The notes: a model not told the origin generated them from the letters alone. 64,000 nt of DNA from Whitmania pigra (GCA_021613335.1 JAJTWR010000401.1:275001-339000), one strand, 5' to 3'. Shown: positions 16,401-27,899, counted from the first letter of the stretch. Numbers and translations are program-made.

Positions 16401-16958
16401 AGAATAACGTAATTGTATTAATTTAATATAGTTAACATAATCAATTAATTACTTGGTGTTGTGCGACGCGATTCCAGGTCGGGCATGGAGCAGCCATTCT
16501 GCAGACCTCCAACGAGGAGTGGAGGAAGAAACATGCAGGATACCACACTCTCCATCAGTGTTGAGGGTAGGTTCACGTTTTAATCTGCTGTTTGTTCTTG
16601 TGCTTTGTGTGCGTGTGCGTGTGCGTGTGTGTGCAGTGTGGTGGCTTGTAAGTGTTACTAAACTTTCGTATTAACAACTGGACTATGGTGATTATGATGA
16701 TTGGGGTGAAGGTATGTTGTGTGTTCTGTCTGTGCTAGCCATCAAAATTCTGCTAATAGAATTTTAGTCAGCTTCTACATTAATTCATGTTCTACTTTAT
16801 GCTCAACATCCGCATGATGCAGCAAATCAAAATGTCGCAAATACTGCTTTTTCACCCCGACCTCAGGAACATATGCCGACGATCCGATCAAGTGCCAGAA
16901 GCTCGGAGGATACAGAGTCAATCAGCCACCTGGAGGACGCACCACCCAGTTTTGGTGA
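7477..16958 (+). CDS. CRMP (DPYSL): Collapsin response mediator protein / dihydropyrimidinase-like protein
   Basis: CRMPs are cytosolic tubulin- and actin-binding relatives of dihydropyrimidinase that act in semaphorin signalling and axon growth. Fifteen exons join in phase: 7474-7568, 8150-8223, 8358-8468, 8629-8790, 8973-9103, 9323-9391, 9829-9949, 10317-10473, 10788-10929, 15075-15158, 15449-15634, 15783-15869, 16166-16272, 16478-16566, 16867-16958. From ATG 7477 this gives 567 aa, close to human DPYSL2 (572). Recognisable stretches are RGGRVINDD, PGGIDMNTHFD, ITGPEG, NLYPKKGRVAVGSDADLVIF and the C-terminal NQPPGGRTTQFW. The metal-binding HxH of true dihydropyrimidinases reads NTH, and the region matching CRMP AQVHAENGD reads LQVQPGIAT, so metal ligands are lost. 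It is therefore a CRMP, not an amidohydrolase. Exon 10317 begins GGTAAGG, which looks like a donor but follows a clear TTTTTCAG acceptor. Confidence 0.93.
12591..12611. repeat. Short interstitial telomere-like repeat (GGGTTA)3
   Basis: Three tandem GGGTTA units sit in the CRMP intron. TTAGGG is the usual animal telomere unit. Three copies can arise by chance or by break repair. Confidence 0.7.
12740..13400 (-). mobile_element. Merlin/IS1016-like DNA transposon remnant inside a 37-bp tandem repeat
   Basis: Imperfect inverted termini flank about 550 bp. The left side (about 12782) reads GATCTTTTCCAGATAAGC and the right side (about 13302-13321) carries its reverse complement GCTTATCTGGAAAAGATC. 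The inner terminus GTTAACCCCCGCC is answered by GGCTTAAC near 13270. On the minus strand between them (about 13030-12900) a broken frame reads NFVDPTSGAHTQAIESLWHV. That is the signature end of the DDE domain of ISXO2/IS1016-type (Merlin) transposases. Upstream transposase sequence is missing or interrupted by stops. The unit AAATGATTATAGCTTAGTAC (first 20 of about 37 bp) occurs once on the left (about 12745) and twice on the right (about 13331 and 13368), which suggests insertion within a short tandem array. Confidence 0.75.
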
Positions 16959-19130
16959 AGGATGACCGTGTTGGACATGTTGGTGATCTTTGGACATCAT
17001 CATCATCATCATCATCATCATTCAACTGTGTTGCTGTTGTTGTACTCAAGCTATTAGTTTTAACCACGTTAATTTGCTAGTCTCGAATTTTTTAGCACAC
17101 TGTGTCCCTTGTTACCAGAGAATATTGCAATGTTGCAATTGTTAAAGTGGGACTGAACTGCGCTTATGGTAATAATATATTAATAATATTATTACTATTA
17201 TTAAATAATATTAATTAGTTGTTCAAGTATTTGTTTTCAGTTTTTTTTTTGAGGTTTTTATAAATCTTTTTGCTTTTAGTTAATAAAAAAAATTTTTATT
17301 TAAAACGTTTTCGATGCGCCATTGTATCAGATTCTTTCGAGTCTGTAACCTCCATAATGAGAGTCTTAGCTAGCTAGCTGCCAACGTTTTGTGTTATTAA
17401 TTAAAAATTCTGATGGCGATGATGATGTTTAGTTGAATTTTTATGTTTTATAGCATACATTTTATTGTTATCATCACTGTTATTATGTGCACTATTATTA
17501 TTACTATTATTATTATTAATAATATTATCATTGTTACAGCCACATGTTATTTCTGAGACATCTTAAGATCTTTTTGTGTCATGCTGCTAAATGTGACTTT
17601 AGTTTTTAGCAACAACAACAACAGCATTTATACATTATGACAACAGTTATGCTCATTAGTAAATGCATGCGTTTATAAATTAATAAATTAGCATTTAATG
17701 ATGACTAATAAACTGTGCCAAACTTACAAAGAGGTTGACATCTGACCCTTGACAATTTCAGTTTCGCCCGCTTCGACTTTTGTTTTCATTTGTCGTAGTT
17801 ATTCTTGTTTGCAATATGTAATCATTATCATCGCCACCTCGGTATCAGCTTTGTTATTATTATTATTATCATTATTATGTTTAGATTATTAATTATTTCA
17901 AGTAAATCTAGTAATAATTACAATGTAGTTAAGATAATCATTGTATTGTCTCTTTTTGTTGATTGTTCTTGATGAGAGTCACAGAATACTCTTTAAAGCT
18001 ACAACAGCCTTCTTCCCATTGGACGGGCAGTTTGAGTCGTGCCTAGTCACCAACCAATCGTGTTCGAGTAGATTTTTCATGCATATTCATTAATCATTCA
18101 AATGGCTGGTTTTAGTGCATAATTTGACGAATTAATCTCTTCTTATAATAATGTTTGCTTGTTTTACAGCTGGGATTTATTATGATGTTCTTTTTAAGCT
18201 TAAGACTTTCTGAATTTTCATATTTGATTTTGAACTCTAATAATAAAGAATTTGTGGTATTAAATTGTTATTGAAATTAAATAACATAGTATTGTTTTTA
18301 TTTTCTACTTTCTCTGCTTCCAACTGTTTCGAGAGTTCGTTCGTAGTTTTACGCAAAAAACTTTTTTAAGTTGTGCTTTTGTGTTCTTGACGAAACGAGA
18401 AGTCAGTTTGATTCTGTGCCGTGTTTTACGACTCATGACGTTCTGAATGTCCTTGTGGGCATCATCAGTTTGTTATTCTCAATTTGAAGAGTCTGGGTTT
18501 TAAGGCCATAAATTTATTTGCAAAAACAATGTTGCTGGATGATAAAATTATAAAACATGACAAAGATAACGTTTACTACTCTGTAATTTATTATGAAAAC
18601 TGCTGGCCTTCTAGTATTTGGGCATAATGTGGGTAATGGTAAGAAAAGTACTTATTTTGTTGGATTGTTTGCAGACCTTAGGATATTAGTGACTTGCCTG
18701 CAACTGTTTTTGTTTGTAGAGGCGGGCAAATTGCTTGCTTTTCTGTGCTTGGAATTCTGCTATGTCCAAATCTCTATTATGATTCATATTTAATATCTTA
18801 AAAATTTAGTTTAAAATCGCTTGAACAAGTGGTTTCCATAGGTTGTTGAAGATAAATATCAACAATATTTTGAGAACATTTGAAGATATTTATTTGTTTG
18901 GAGGTGAAAGTATAAGTTGTTGTGGAGACTCATTTTGAAGTTATAATTTTTTTTAATGAAAATGTGGCGCAGCACATTCTCGATGGCAAGTGACGCGAAG
19001 ACTGCACGTCAAATCATTCATTTGAAATCTGACAAATCCGACATAAATAGCTTTACAGTACTGACATGTCGGGTAAATACATCATGTCCCAACTGTGATA
19101 AATAGTATAGATAATCGGATTATATCATAA
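16959..19130. other. CRMP 3' flank and spacer, no gene seen
   Basis: AT-rich sequence with a short (ATC)n at 16996-17021 and small (ATT) patches near 17490 and 17850. Several AATAAA motifs occur, for example near 18240, but I cannot tell which is used. No credible coding region. Confidence 0.55.
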
Positions 19131-19138
19131 TCCTTCTT

Positions 19139-19460
19139 TTGGATCGTACAGCGAACAAGTGCTTTAAATCGACGCAAACCAAAAATAAAGTCATGAAAGT
19201 TACTTATCCTGCTACTAGAGGGCACGATTGTAAATTATTTAGAAAGGCTTCGGAAAACTTAAAAAATTATTATTTCATAGCAAGGGTGTTTTCCTTGTGG
19301 AATAAACTAGATAAGGAAATCATCCATGCAAAAACAGTAGCTAAATTTAAGATTTACTTAAGTAAATTTCGTTATTAGAACTAAAAAGAGTGGCTATTAC
19401 ACAGATTCAGGTCTTCTTAACCACTATAAATAATTGTTATGTTATGTTATGTTAATTGAG
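19139..19460 (+). mobile_element. LINE 3' end: C-terminus of reverse-transcriptase ORF plus 3' UTR
   Basis: The 79-residue frame 19139-19378 contains RVFSLWNKLDKEIIHAKTVA and ends in KIYLSKFRY. The pattern of an R-V-x-x-x-W-N-x-L core, then a K-x-x-L-x-K-F end, is typical of the extreme C-terminus of jockey/CR1-type LINE ORF2 proteins. The 3' UTR after the stop (AGGTCTTCTTAACCACTATA) ends in TTATG repeats. The 5' part is missing, as usual for truncated retrotransposition. A second copy with the same tail lies at 20197-20397. Confidence 0.8.
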
Positions 19461-19528
19461 CTGCCTAATTTGAGGAATGAAAACGCCAGCAATAATGATT
19501 TTAAAAGCTGAGTTAGCGATTCAAAAGT

Positions 19529-19600
19529 TAGCAGAGCGTGGTTTCGATCCACGGACCTCTGGGTTATGGGCCCAGCACGCTTCCACTGCGCCACTCTGCT
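19529..19600 (-). tRNA. tRNA-iMet: Initiator tRNA-Met (CAU)
   Basis: Read on the minus strand the 72-nt cloverleaf has acceptor AGCAGAG pairing with CTCTGCT and discriminator A. The D-arm region reads TGGCGCAGTGGAAGCG. The anticodon loop is CCCATAA, within the run of G:C pairs before and after CAU that marks the eukaryotic initiator. The T-arm CGTGG-ATCGAAA-CCACG has AUCGAAA instead of the usual TTC loop, again an initiator hallmark. A TTTT terminator follows within a few bases (AAAA at 19523-19526 on the plus strand). Confidence 0.95.
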
Positions 19601-20189
19601 CTACGGTGCCGTTGTGCAAAACTCGAACTTATCACGTCGCATGTGTTTAGCTAATCTAGTTAACTTTAAACGAATTTTATAGAATATTCAAATTCTGTTT
19701 ATTTTTTGTATTAGTATTATTTTTGTTAAGAAAATAAATATACTTCGTTTGGAAATTCATTAAGCACTTTGTCGCTTAATATCTGTATTGAGATACCCGT
19801 GATTTGCACGACCAATCATAATTTTGATTTGCACTTGATATAATCTTCTGAGTTCCTTCCGCGTACGAGTAGAATATGAAGGTAATTTTTAATAAAGCGT
19901 TCTTTCTTAGATTGTGACGATAATGTTTGCTTCGACTTGAGGCACATTGATGGACAGATATTCCAAAGTTTGTGAAAATTTTTATAAATGTAATTAAAAA
20001 GATATTGAAACAATGGGAATAAGATCATTCTAAAAATTCATTTGCATAATTAAAGAATTACTTACTTCCTTTAAATGTAAGGGTTCCGCAAAAGCGATTA
20101 CCCCTCTCTTCATCTGTCCGCATTAGTCCGCTTTTAAAGGACCCCCTCTCTCCCTTGCGGACATCTTTTATGGATGACACCTAAGCTCT

Positions 20190-20400
20190 TTCAGAATAAA
20201 CTGGTGGTTTCCTTATGGAATAAACTGGTGGTTTCCTTATGGAATAAACTAGATAAGGAAACCATCCATGCGGACACAGTAGATAAATTCAAAATTTACT
20301 TAAGTAAATTCGGTTATTAAGACTAAAAAGAGTGGTTATTACACAGATCCAGGTCTTCTTAACCACTATAAATAATTGTTATGTTATGTTATGTTACATG
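20190..20400 (+). mobile_element. Second truncated copy of the same LINE family
   Basis: The last part of the reverse-transcriptase frame (LWNKLDKETIHADTV) and the same 3' UTR and TTATG tail as at 19139-19460 are present. The 5' junction carries a tandem duplication of about 25 bp (AATAAACTGGTGGTTTCCTT) at 20195-20245. Confidence 0.8.
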
Positions 20401-20900
20401 CAGTCCAATCAAAAACACCTCGTTTGGTGTTCTTAAAAAAAGTGAAATACTTAAACCGAGGGTGTTCAGACGTTTCTTAACGAGTTTTAAAAAAATTTCT
20501 GGGCACCCGAGTGGCACTCGATCTAAGATTGGGTTTTAAACTCGTCGTTGTTATTTATATCGTTATTGTTGAAAATGTTTCATTAACGTCCGTTGCACAG
20601 CGAGATGATTAGGGGATGAGATTGTTTTTAACTTCAAACTAACGACTTCAGTGTATGTTAATAGAGAAATAATTAAATCTCACATAAACAGATGTTCTAA
20701 ATCATTTTGAATACTAAATAAAGTAATTTGAAAGGGCATTAACCTGTAAATAGCAAAGATGGGCTACTTGAACAACTAATTTATTAAAATAAGCTGCCAG
20801 TATCTAATTTGCTATAAGTAAAAAACATTAATTATAATTGGTATTATACTTATAACATTTATATCAAATGTCATGAGTAAAGTACAACATCAAACAATGT
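20401..20900. other. Spacer, no gene seen
   Basis: AT-rich unique sequence between the LINE end and the 3' end of the minus-strand gene. Confidence 0.5.
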
Positions 20901-23900
20901 TCAAATGACATTGTTCAAGGTTTTAAAAGCTAATAAGAAAAACTTAAAATAAAAGTAATAATGCAGCATTTCTTCTGCATTTACGTGAACAAACTCTCTG
21001 ATCGAACCATGTAACAGCTCAGTTAGTTTTGGTCGAGGGTTTAAGGTTGCTTTCGCTTTAGGACGTACAGACTTTAGAGACTGCTGGGGAATTGATTTGG
21101 GAATCAATGTGGATGGTGAAGAACGTGTTGCCAAATGTCTTAGAGATGACTTTGTGGCTGTTCTTAGTTTTAAAACTGTGTACATGGCATTCTTGTCATC
21201 GGCGGTCAATTGGTAAAAGTTTTCGCTTTGATGGGGTTCCATTAGCTCAAACCTTAGCTGTTCGCGAGGGATTCTATAATTAATGTACGTTGTAGACGGT
21301 GTTATGCTACGTTCAAGCGTTGGATTTGCTGGTGATGCGGAATTCACATTATTTCGCCGTTCTTTCAAAACGTGTCCTAAACTGTTTTTAGAGGATGTGC
21401 TGGTCTTTACGGAAGTTGAGGATGGACAAATGTAATTTCTAGAAACAGTTTGGGATGATGTTGTTGCAGTGAGGCTGGGTTTCAGATTCGATAAAGGATT
21501 TTTTAAAGGCGATGCCAGATTACGGTCCTTCTCTAACGATTTGGAGTTTTTTGTCTTATCAAAACACCTATTCTCAGATGCTAATGCAAAAATACTGGCA
21601 GTGTTTTGTGGTGAAGCTCTGGAGACATCAGACAGTGTTACTGGGGACGTCCTAACATCCAATTTCTTTGATGCGATTATCGATGATGAGGGAGGATAAT
21701 AAATTTGTTTTGACGAAACTACAGAATTTGAACTTAATGGTGCTGATGTGCACTTGGTCTTTAACGCCGATGTTGAAGTGCAAGAAATTAAAGCTTTTGA
21801 TGATAAAGTGTTAGAATATGATACCGGTGACGTCGTAGAGGTTTGAATTAGTGATCCGATTTGTCCTTGAGTCTTTGTTGACCTTGGTGTTTCCGATGTG
21901 ATGGATGAAAACTTCCATTCTAATGTTGCAGCAGAACTATCCGCTTTTGTGTGTGGTGATGAAGAACAGTTGAAATTACTGGTTGTTGACGTGAAATGTT
22001 CTTTATGCACTTTAATCGTTTTGTTAATTTTTGCAGGTTCAGATGCTGCACATGCTGGGACAGCCGAAATCTGTGTTGTTGAAGCTGAAGAAATCATGGG
22101 TTTTGATGGTAGCATTGAAGTATTTTTGCCTGGTGATGTCACGATGGCCACCTTCGGTGAGAGTGTGTGTTCTTGAAATGAATTGAGCCGTTTGCTGGAA
22201 AATCGGGATGGTGAAGGACTTTTGGAAGGAACTGATGATGCCGTGGCTAGACCTGGGTTCTTAAATTTGGCCTGTATTGGGGATAACGGCACAGGACGGT
22301 TACAATTAGAAATTATTGGTTTTGTGGAAAGACGCGAACGGCAGCATGTCGGAGTACTAATTGGCGACTTTTCTGGAGGCAACCGAAATTCGAAAATAGG
22401 TGCATGAGTTTTCATAGGCGTTGTTGTTGTCGTTGCTGAAACCTGAAAGAAAGGTTTTAATGAACTTCTGCATGTTGGTGTTATCTCTGAATATCTTCTG
22501 TCTGTTGATAAAGTGTTTGTTTCAATTTTATCCAAGCTTCGAACAGACATTTCTCCATTCGTCATGGTTATAACAGTTGAACTTTGACTGTTTAACTCTA
22601 GTGATGTGAAACATTTCTCAAGCTCTTCATGTAGCACCTTATTTTGAAAATGATCAAGTTTGGTTGATTCCTTAAAAAAAAAAGTTTAATCATATAAAAT
22701 AAGAATAAATAAGACATACGTCCAATTCAGAGTAAATGAATATTATTGCTAGCACGTTAAAAATTGCCTTAATTATATTAATATTATTAATAAATAAACC
22801 AGGTCCCACTTTTGAAAAGAATTTTTCAAACCATTCAATGAAATATTTAGTCTTGAATTTGTTGCGTCCCAACACAGCTGGTTTTTTTTGGCCGTTCTCA
22901 AGTAATATTATGGAACCCAATTTGTTGTCAGCAAGTATTCTTGTGAAATGTTTTTTCATAATACTGTTCTGAGTAATAATGTTGAAGAATGTTTTACTCA
23001 TGCTCAAAATTTCTTCACAGTGAAAACTTTTAAATTGCAACTCAATCATGAGGACAGATTTCCGAAACATTTTAATATTATTTCCAGTAATTGTCACTTC
23101 TTTGTTATCACGATTCACCGTTAAGTTGCAACCTTCAGCAGTGAGTTCGTGGCGGAATCTGTGAAGCAATTCGCATTTTTCTGAGGCGTATTCCCCTGTC
23201 ACAGCAATGGTTTTGCGTTCTTGCTTTTCTGGAATTGTTCTCCAGAATATTCTTGTTTTATGATGAGGAATAATATTGCGACGATAATTTGAATCATTTA
23301 ATGCTGTCTCTTTGCAATCTGATTTAGAATCATTCCAGATCTTCTCAGCGTAATTCTCCAAAGTTCCGCATTTTCCAAAAAATATTTTCAAAAACTCTAA
23401 ACTTTTAACTCTGTACACCGTAACCAAACCCTCAATGAGACAAAAATCAGTGTACAAGATTCCAATCCCTGAAACGATAACGTTGTCCACAAGTTCTTTA
23501 TTCATTTACATTTAATAACTGGAAGTTGATCACACATTTACTTAAACAAATATTTACTTACGAATAACATTCACTATTTCGCACTAGTAAAATTTATGTT
23601 ATAATTAATATTAATAACTGTAATATGTAAAATAATTTTATATTTGATGTAATACATTTATTATACAATTATTGTATTAATATTAATATAATGCTTATAT
23701 TAGAATATATCGGTGATGACAAGAAATCACGACAATATTAAATAGCATAAATCTAGAAAAAGTCGTGCTGTGGTCTCGCAGTAATGATAATAGTCGTAAT
23801 GTGTCTTGTTCGAAAACCAACGCTAGCGGGGATCGCTTTTATTCAGAGAAAATTAAGAACCCAAAATATCGGGTAGAAACTCATGAAAAATAAATGCTAA

Positions 23901-25582
23901 ACTATTTTTAAATTACAAAATTTAGAACAAAATTAGACCTTACCATAAGTAGAATGCAATACGACGAGAACCATTAATAAGTCCTTTTTTCCTAATAAAG
24001 TCTTTACATACTTTGTATTTCCCACTTGATCTTTGAAAACATCCTTTGTTCGGAGTTCTAGCATCACTTCATCAAAGTCTCTTTTGCTTTCAAACTTCAT
24101 TGCGAATATTGATGCTAGTTTCACGCGAATTACATTGACCAGAGTACCATCCATTTCAAGACATTCCATCATCCTATTTTCAAAATCCTGTTCTGATTGT
24201 AAAATAAATTGTTATTATTAATTCGTTTTATTATTAGTTTGTTTTTTTTGTCTAATAAATCCATGATTATAATAATCACTTTATCTATGCAATAATTATA
24301 TTAATAAATTAATATAAATTACTTATAATTTGTAGTTTATTTGTTTACTGATACATCCATTCAGTCTGTCATGAGCAAACAAAACCAAAGTAAAATACTT
24401 GTATATTATTATGTGCTATATTATATCTTATTATATCTAATAAGCCTTAATTATTTCTTATGAGAAATAAATGTTTATTTAGCATCGAAGACCAGGTTAT
24501 GTGTTATGTGTATTAAGTCGTTACCTAGAATTGATGGAGAATAAATTGTCAACAGTAGTTCTTTGCTATTTTCCATTTGTCTTAGGTTGAAGTTTGATTT
24601 TTTCAAAAGTTTGTACATTACGGCAGGTACATTTTCCATGGCTGAGTCGTTGAGACCTCCAGCGTCCTTTTAAAAACTTTGTCTCAATAAATTAGTATTT
24701 CTTAGTATTATTTACTGTTAATGTTAGTATATTTACTGTTAGTATTATTATATTAATAGTGCATATAATAATAATATAGTTGCTGAAAATAAATTATGTT
24801 ATCTAAGTGCCCTGAAGTATCCATTAAACTTTGTAGAACTTACGTAACGTAAAGTGAGAAACATTTAACTCGATGGAATCACAAACTAAATCAAATTTAC
24901 TGACCGTTATGATGAAACATTGGGACGGATTTTGGTTTGACATTCCTTTGCATGCAAACCAACTTTTCCGACAACAATGACGAGAACAATCGCTCTTGCA
25001 CCAATTTCAAGTTACGCATGAATTGAATGCCTACTCTACCTGTCTGAAATAGGAGAGTTGAGCTAGTGACTGTCATGTTAATTTTAGATATGTTGTCCGA
25101 CAAGCTTAGTGTTTATTGGTTCAGGACAAATTCAGACATTCAAATTATTAAGAGTAAATAATTTACTCCTTAATGAAATCATAAAATAAACAACTCTCTG
25201 ATAAAAAACCTGAAAGTTATTACTGGCGCATATACTTGTACCAAATTTGATTTCGATTGAACAAAAAATGCTTTCAAAATCAACAAAAGGTCATATTTAG
25301 GCCATTAGAAATATATTTGTATATATAGAAATATATATAGAAAACACATGATATGATCACAGTTGCAGATATACTGTTGAATATATCGAAGAATATTTTG
25401 CTGAACCCTCTGTCTCTCCCCCTAAGAACTAGAAACTCGTTGATTTCGTTGTTGCATTCGGCTCCAGTGTAGTCGCACACACTGGGCAGATGTCGGGTCT
25501 TGATGCCAGTGTAATATTGGAGATATCTGGGATCATAAAGGTTATTACTTTCGAAGAAGTTCCAAGACTTTTGCGCCAACAT
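20901..25582 (-). CDS. Unrecognised multi-exon protein with long Ser/Thr-rich C-terminal half
   Basis: Read 5' to 3' on the minus strand, these exons stay in phase: 25582-25361 (start and extent uncertain), 25043-24905, 24656-24525, 24192-23944, 23495-22720, 22670-20901. They total about 1,095 aa. The 49-nt last intron (22671-22719) has a clear GTATGT donor and a TTTTTTTTTAAG acceptor. The first ~500 residues look helical and charged. The last 590-codon exon is Ser/Thr/Pro-rich and probably disordered. By eye only, parts of exons 24192-23944 and 23495-22720 (LYTDFCLIEGLVTVYRV, and IFWRTIPEKQERKTIAV) faintly recall the ARM-like and following domain of SYCP2-type meiotic axis proteins. I hold that at about 20%. 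No AT-hook, Myb or kinase motif is visible. The CDK9-like gene ends about 240 bp upstream of its start. Confidence 0.6.
23755..23840 (+). mobile_element. tRNA-derived SINE fragment
   Basis: The segment AATAGTCGTAATGTGTCTTG, followed by TTCGAAAACC, matches the box-B region of the SINE copies at 33155, 53745 and 63058. It lies in the intron between exons 24192-23944 and 23495-22720 of the unrecognised minus-strand gene. Confidence 0.65.
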
Positions 25583-25712
25583 TCTCAAGTTTTCGTTCAA
25601 ATTGTTCCATCTCAATTTTATTCAGTAAGCAGTTCTGAATAGAATAAAATGAACAAGGATAACGTAATTTATAAATAAAAAAGACACAACAACACATATG
25701 ATTACAAGTAAA

Positions 25713-25718
25713 TAAGAT
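25713..25718 (-). terminator. Polyadenylation signal of the CDK9-like gene
   Basis: The plus-strand TTTATT reads AATAAA on the minus strand, about 100 nt after the kinase stop codon. Cleavage site not determined. Confidence 0.5.
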
Positions 25719-25818
25719 TTATTTAATTTTGCAACTTCATATGATATCGATTTTTTAAATTATTTTAAGTATGTTACGATGCAAATAATATTGAAAAAGG
25801 TTAACAACTAAGGCACGT

Positions 25819-26940
25819 TTAAGTGCAATTATGAATATAGGTCGATCGTTTGATTCTCTTGTCCATGTTGATGAAGTCGTTTGGAAGAGGAGCTGTGGAG
25901 AAGAATGCATGTTCCAAAGCTTGCTTCGCCGTCAGTCTTTTACGGGGATTTGGGACTAAAAGGAGTGCAATTAGATCTTTTGCCGCTTCGTCTGAAATTC
26001 CACGATCTAGTCTCTCCCTGACACTTCTACTTCCTATGTCGCACTTTAGAAGTTTCGGAGAATATTCAGAAAACAAAGGAAGATTATCCACTCCTGGCCA
26101 CACACTTGGCACGAGATCTCCACAGAGTGTCGAGATGTACAACAACTGTTCGTAATCATTTTTCCCCGGTAGTAGTGGATGACCTGTAAAGATTTCTGCA
26201 AGGATGCACCCGGCAGACCACATATCGACTTCTGGTCCGTAGGAGTTCTCTCCAAACAACAACTCTGGAGATCTGTATCGTAAGTTCACCACGTTTTTAT
26301 GGTAGACTCCATATCGGCCATCTGCCGTCTTTTCAAAGAAATTAGACAAACCGAAATCTCCAACTTTGAGGATCCCGTCGTACGAAATAAAAATATTGTT
26401 CGGTTTAAGGTCGCGATGGAAGATGTTTTGATCGTGCATGAAATCCAGTGCAGTCAAGAGCTGTTTCATCATACTTTTAAGATTGGGTAACTTTAAATCT
26501 GCCAGGGGACTTTTTAAATATCTTCCCAGCACATAATGATAGTATTCAATAACCATGTGCAGACGAGTTTGAGGCTGGTTATCGCACATAACTGATGATT
26601 TGTAAACATCGAGCAGCGTTGCAATGTTTGGGTGTTGAAATTTACTCAGATGCATCATCACGTTAACTTCTTGCATTGAGAAATCCTTGTTCTTCTCATT
26701 AACAACTACATCTTTAATCACCAAGTACTTGTAGGTGGAGATTTCGCGTGCAACGCTAACTTCCCCGAAAGAACCTTTTTCTATCAGAGAAACGATTTCG
26801 TAAGCCCCAGAAATATTTGGCAGGTCGTCAAATTTGGCCAAAGTCGGCATGTCGATCAAAAATGTTGTCGGACTGGAATGGAATTTGTATCGATAAAAAG
26901 ATTTGTTTGTTTGGTTATAATATTCAAATTGATTATTCAC
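25819..26940 (-). CDS. Intronless divergent CDK9-like protein kinase
   Basis: A single 373-aa frame starts at ATG 26940. Kinase landmarks are the glycine loop EKGSFGEV (about 54-61), VIK lysine K76, HRDLKPNN (H175-R176-D177) and DFG (195-197), so catalytic residues are present. The C-lobe stretch STLCGDLVPSVWPGVDNLPL follows CDK9 (SQLCGSITPEVWPNVDN) better than other CDKs. CDK9 with cyclin T phosphorylates RNA polymerase II in P-TEFb. Here the PITALRE-type cyclin helix is reduced to DFSMQEVNVM. The T-loop threonine position is His (VYHKNVVNL), and WYRPPE is RYRSPE. Cyclin dependence and activation are therefore doubtful. The lack of introns in an intron-rich genome suggests retroposition. CDK9-like is firm for the domain; orthology is not. 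Confidence 0.88.
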   Translation of the reverse strand: MNNQFEYYNQTNKSFYRYKFHSSPTTFLIDMPTLAKFDDLPNISGAYEIVSLIEKGSFGEVSVAREISTYKYLVIKDVVVNEKNKDFSMQEVNVMMHLSKFQHPNIATLLDVYKSSVMCDNQPQTRLHMVIEYYHYVLGRYLKSPLADLKLPNLKSMMKQLLTALDFMHDQNIFHRDLKPNNIFISYDGILKVGDFGLSNFFEKTADGRYGVYHKNVVNLRYRSPELLFGENSYGPEVDMWSAGCILAEIFTGHPLLPGKNDYEQLLYISTLCGDLVPSVWPGVDNLPLFSEYSPKLLKCDIGSRSVRERLDRGISDEAAKDLIALLLVPNPRKRLTAKQALEHAFFSTAPLPNDFINMDKRIKRSTYIHNCT

Positions 26941-27290
26941 TGAGGTTCATGTAAATCAAAGGTAAAGATTGTTAATATTAAATTAAAATAATTTTTACTT
27001 AAATTATCTAATTAATTTTTAAAAATTTATGACGATATTTTTACAATACTAATTAATTAATGTTTTGGTCTAATTATTACAATTTAATTTTTTTAATTGG
27101 TCAGTAATTTATTTATTCCTTTTTATAAAAATTACTTTTTACAACATTTCGATAAGTTGCTTCTATCTAAAAAAAAATCGACGATAAACAGCATTTATAT
27201 CATAACTTGTCTTCATAGTAAAAATTTTAAAAAAAGTTTATATATATATATACATATTTTCACACATCATCAATAATCTCACCGATATCT
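26941..27290. other. Spacer, no gene seen
   Basis: AT-rich sequence with a (TA)n run near 27238-27252. Confidence 0.5.
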
Positions 27291-27574
27291 GTGTCAATTG
27301 CGCTGCGATGGTCGGACTCGACCTCTCGGCTGCCTTTGATACCATTAACCACCAGATATTGTTGGAGAGACTTCAGTCTGACTTTGGAAGTGATGGCCTT
27401 GCACTCTCCTGGCTACAATCTTACTCTTTTGCAGCCAAAAAATCGCACAACGGCACGAGATTGCTTATCGCAGGCTTTACTTTTATTTGTTTGCTCTATA
27501 AAACCTTACAAATAGTTCTTCAGGTTTCAAACAACTTGTTTAACAACTATTTTACAAAATATTTACCGTCTTAA
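27291..27574 (+). mobile_element. LINE reverse-transcriptase fragment
   Basis: A short frame reads VGLDLSAAFDTINHQILLER. The LDLSAAFDT(I/V)DH motif is the conserved palm block A of non-LTR reverse transcriptases. It is followed by LQSDFG and ALSWLQSYSF. Only about 55 residues are recognisable before the frame drifts, so this is a decayed fragment. The catalytic block C is not present. Confidence 0.85.
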
Positions 27575-27899
27575 CGAGGGGATAGACATTCTAGTATTTT
27601 TTGTCCGGAAACTGATCTATAATTCTAAACTCCAAATATTTTAAATAAATCGAAATAACCTTTATGTAGTAAATAATGTTCTGCATTTCTGAAAGCCTGT
27701 TTTTTTTGTTCAATCAAATGGAGAACTATTTTTCACAATTGATGATTGATGGGCATTTTAGACCGCATGCTTAGCTACCGTTATGATTTTATATGGGAAT
27801 ATTTCACTTAATTAATTGCTTGCAAATTTAATTTGTTCATAATTGGAGCTTTTATTTATACCTAGCCCACCATGACCCCTATTGCAACTTGAAAATTAA

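Noticed and set aside
7477..16958. An active dihydropyrimidinase
   Set aside because: Metal-binding histidines are replaced (NTH for HxH; LQVQPG for the later His region), and the C-terminus is CRMP-like.
25549..25610. A first coding exon reading MEQFERKLENVGAKVLELLR for the unrecognised minus-strand gene
   Set aside because: It looks protein-like, but joining it to the next open segment would need a 22-nt intron, too short to splice; the continuous frame from 25582 was preferred.
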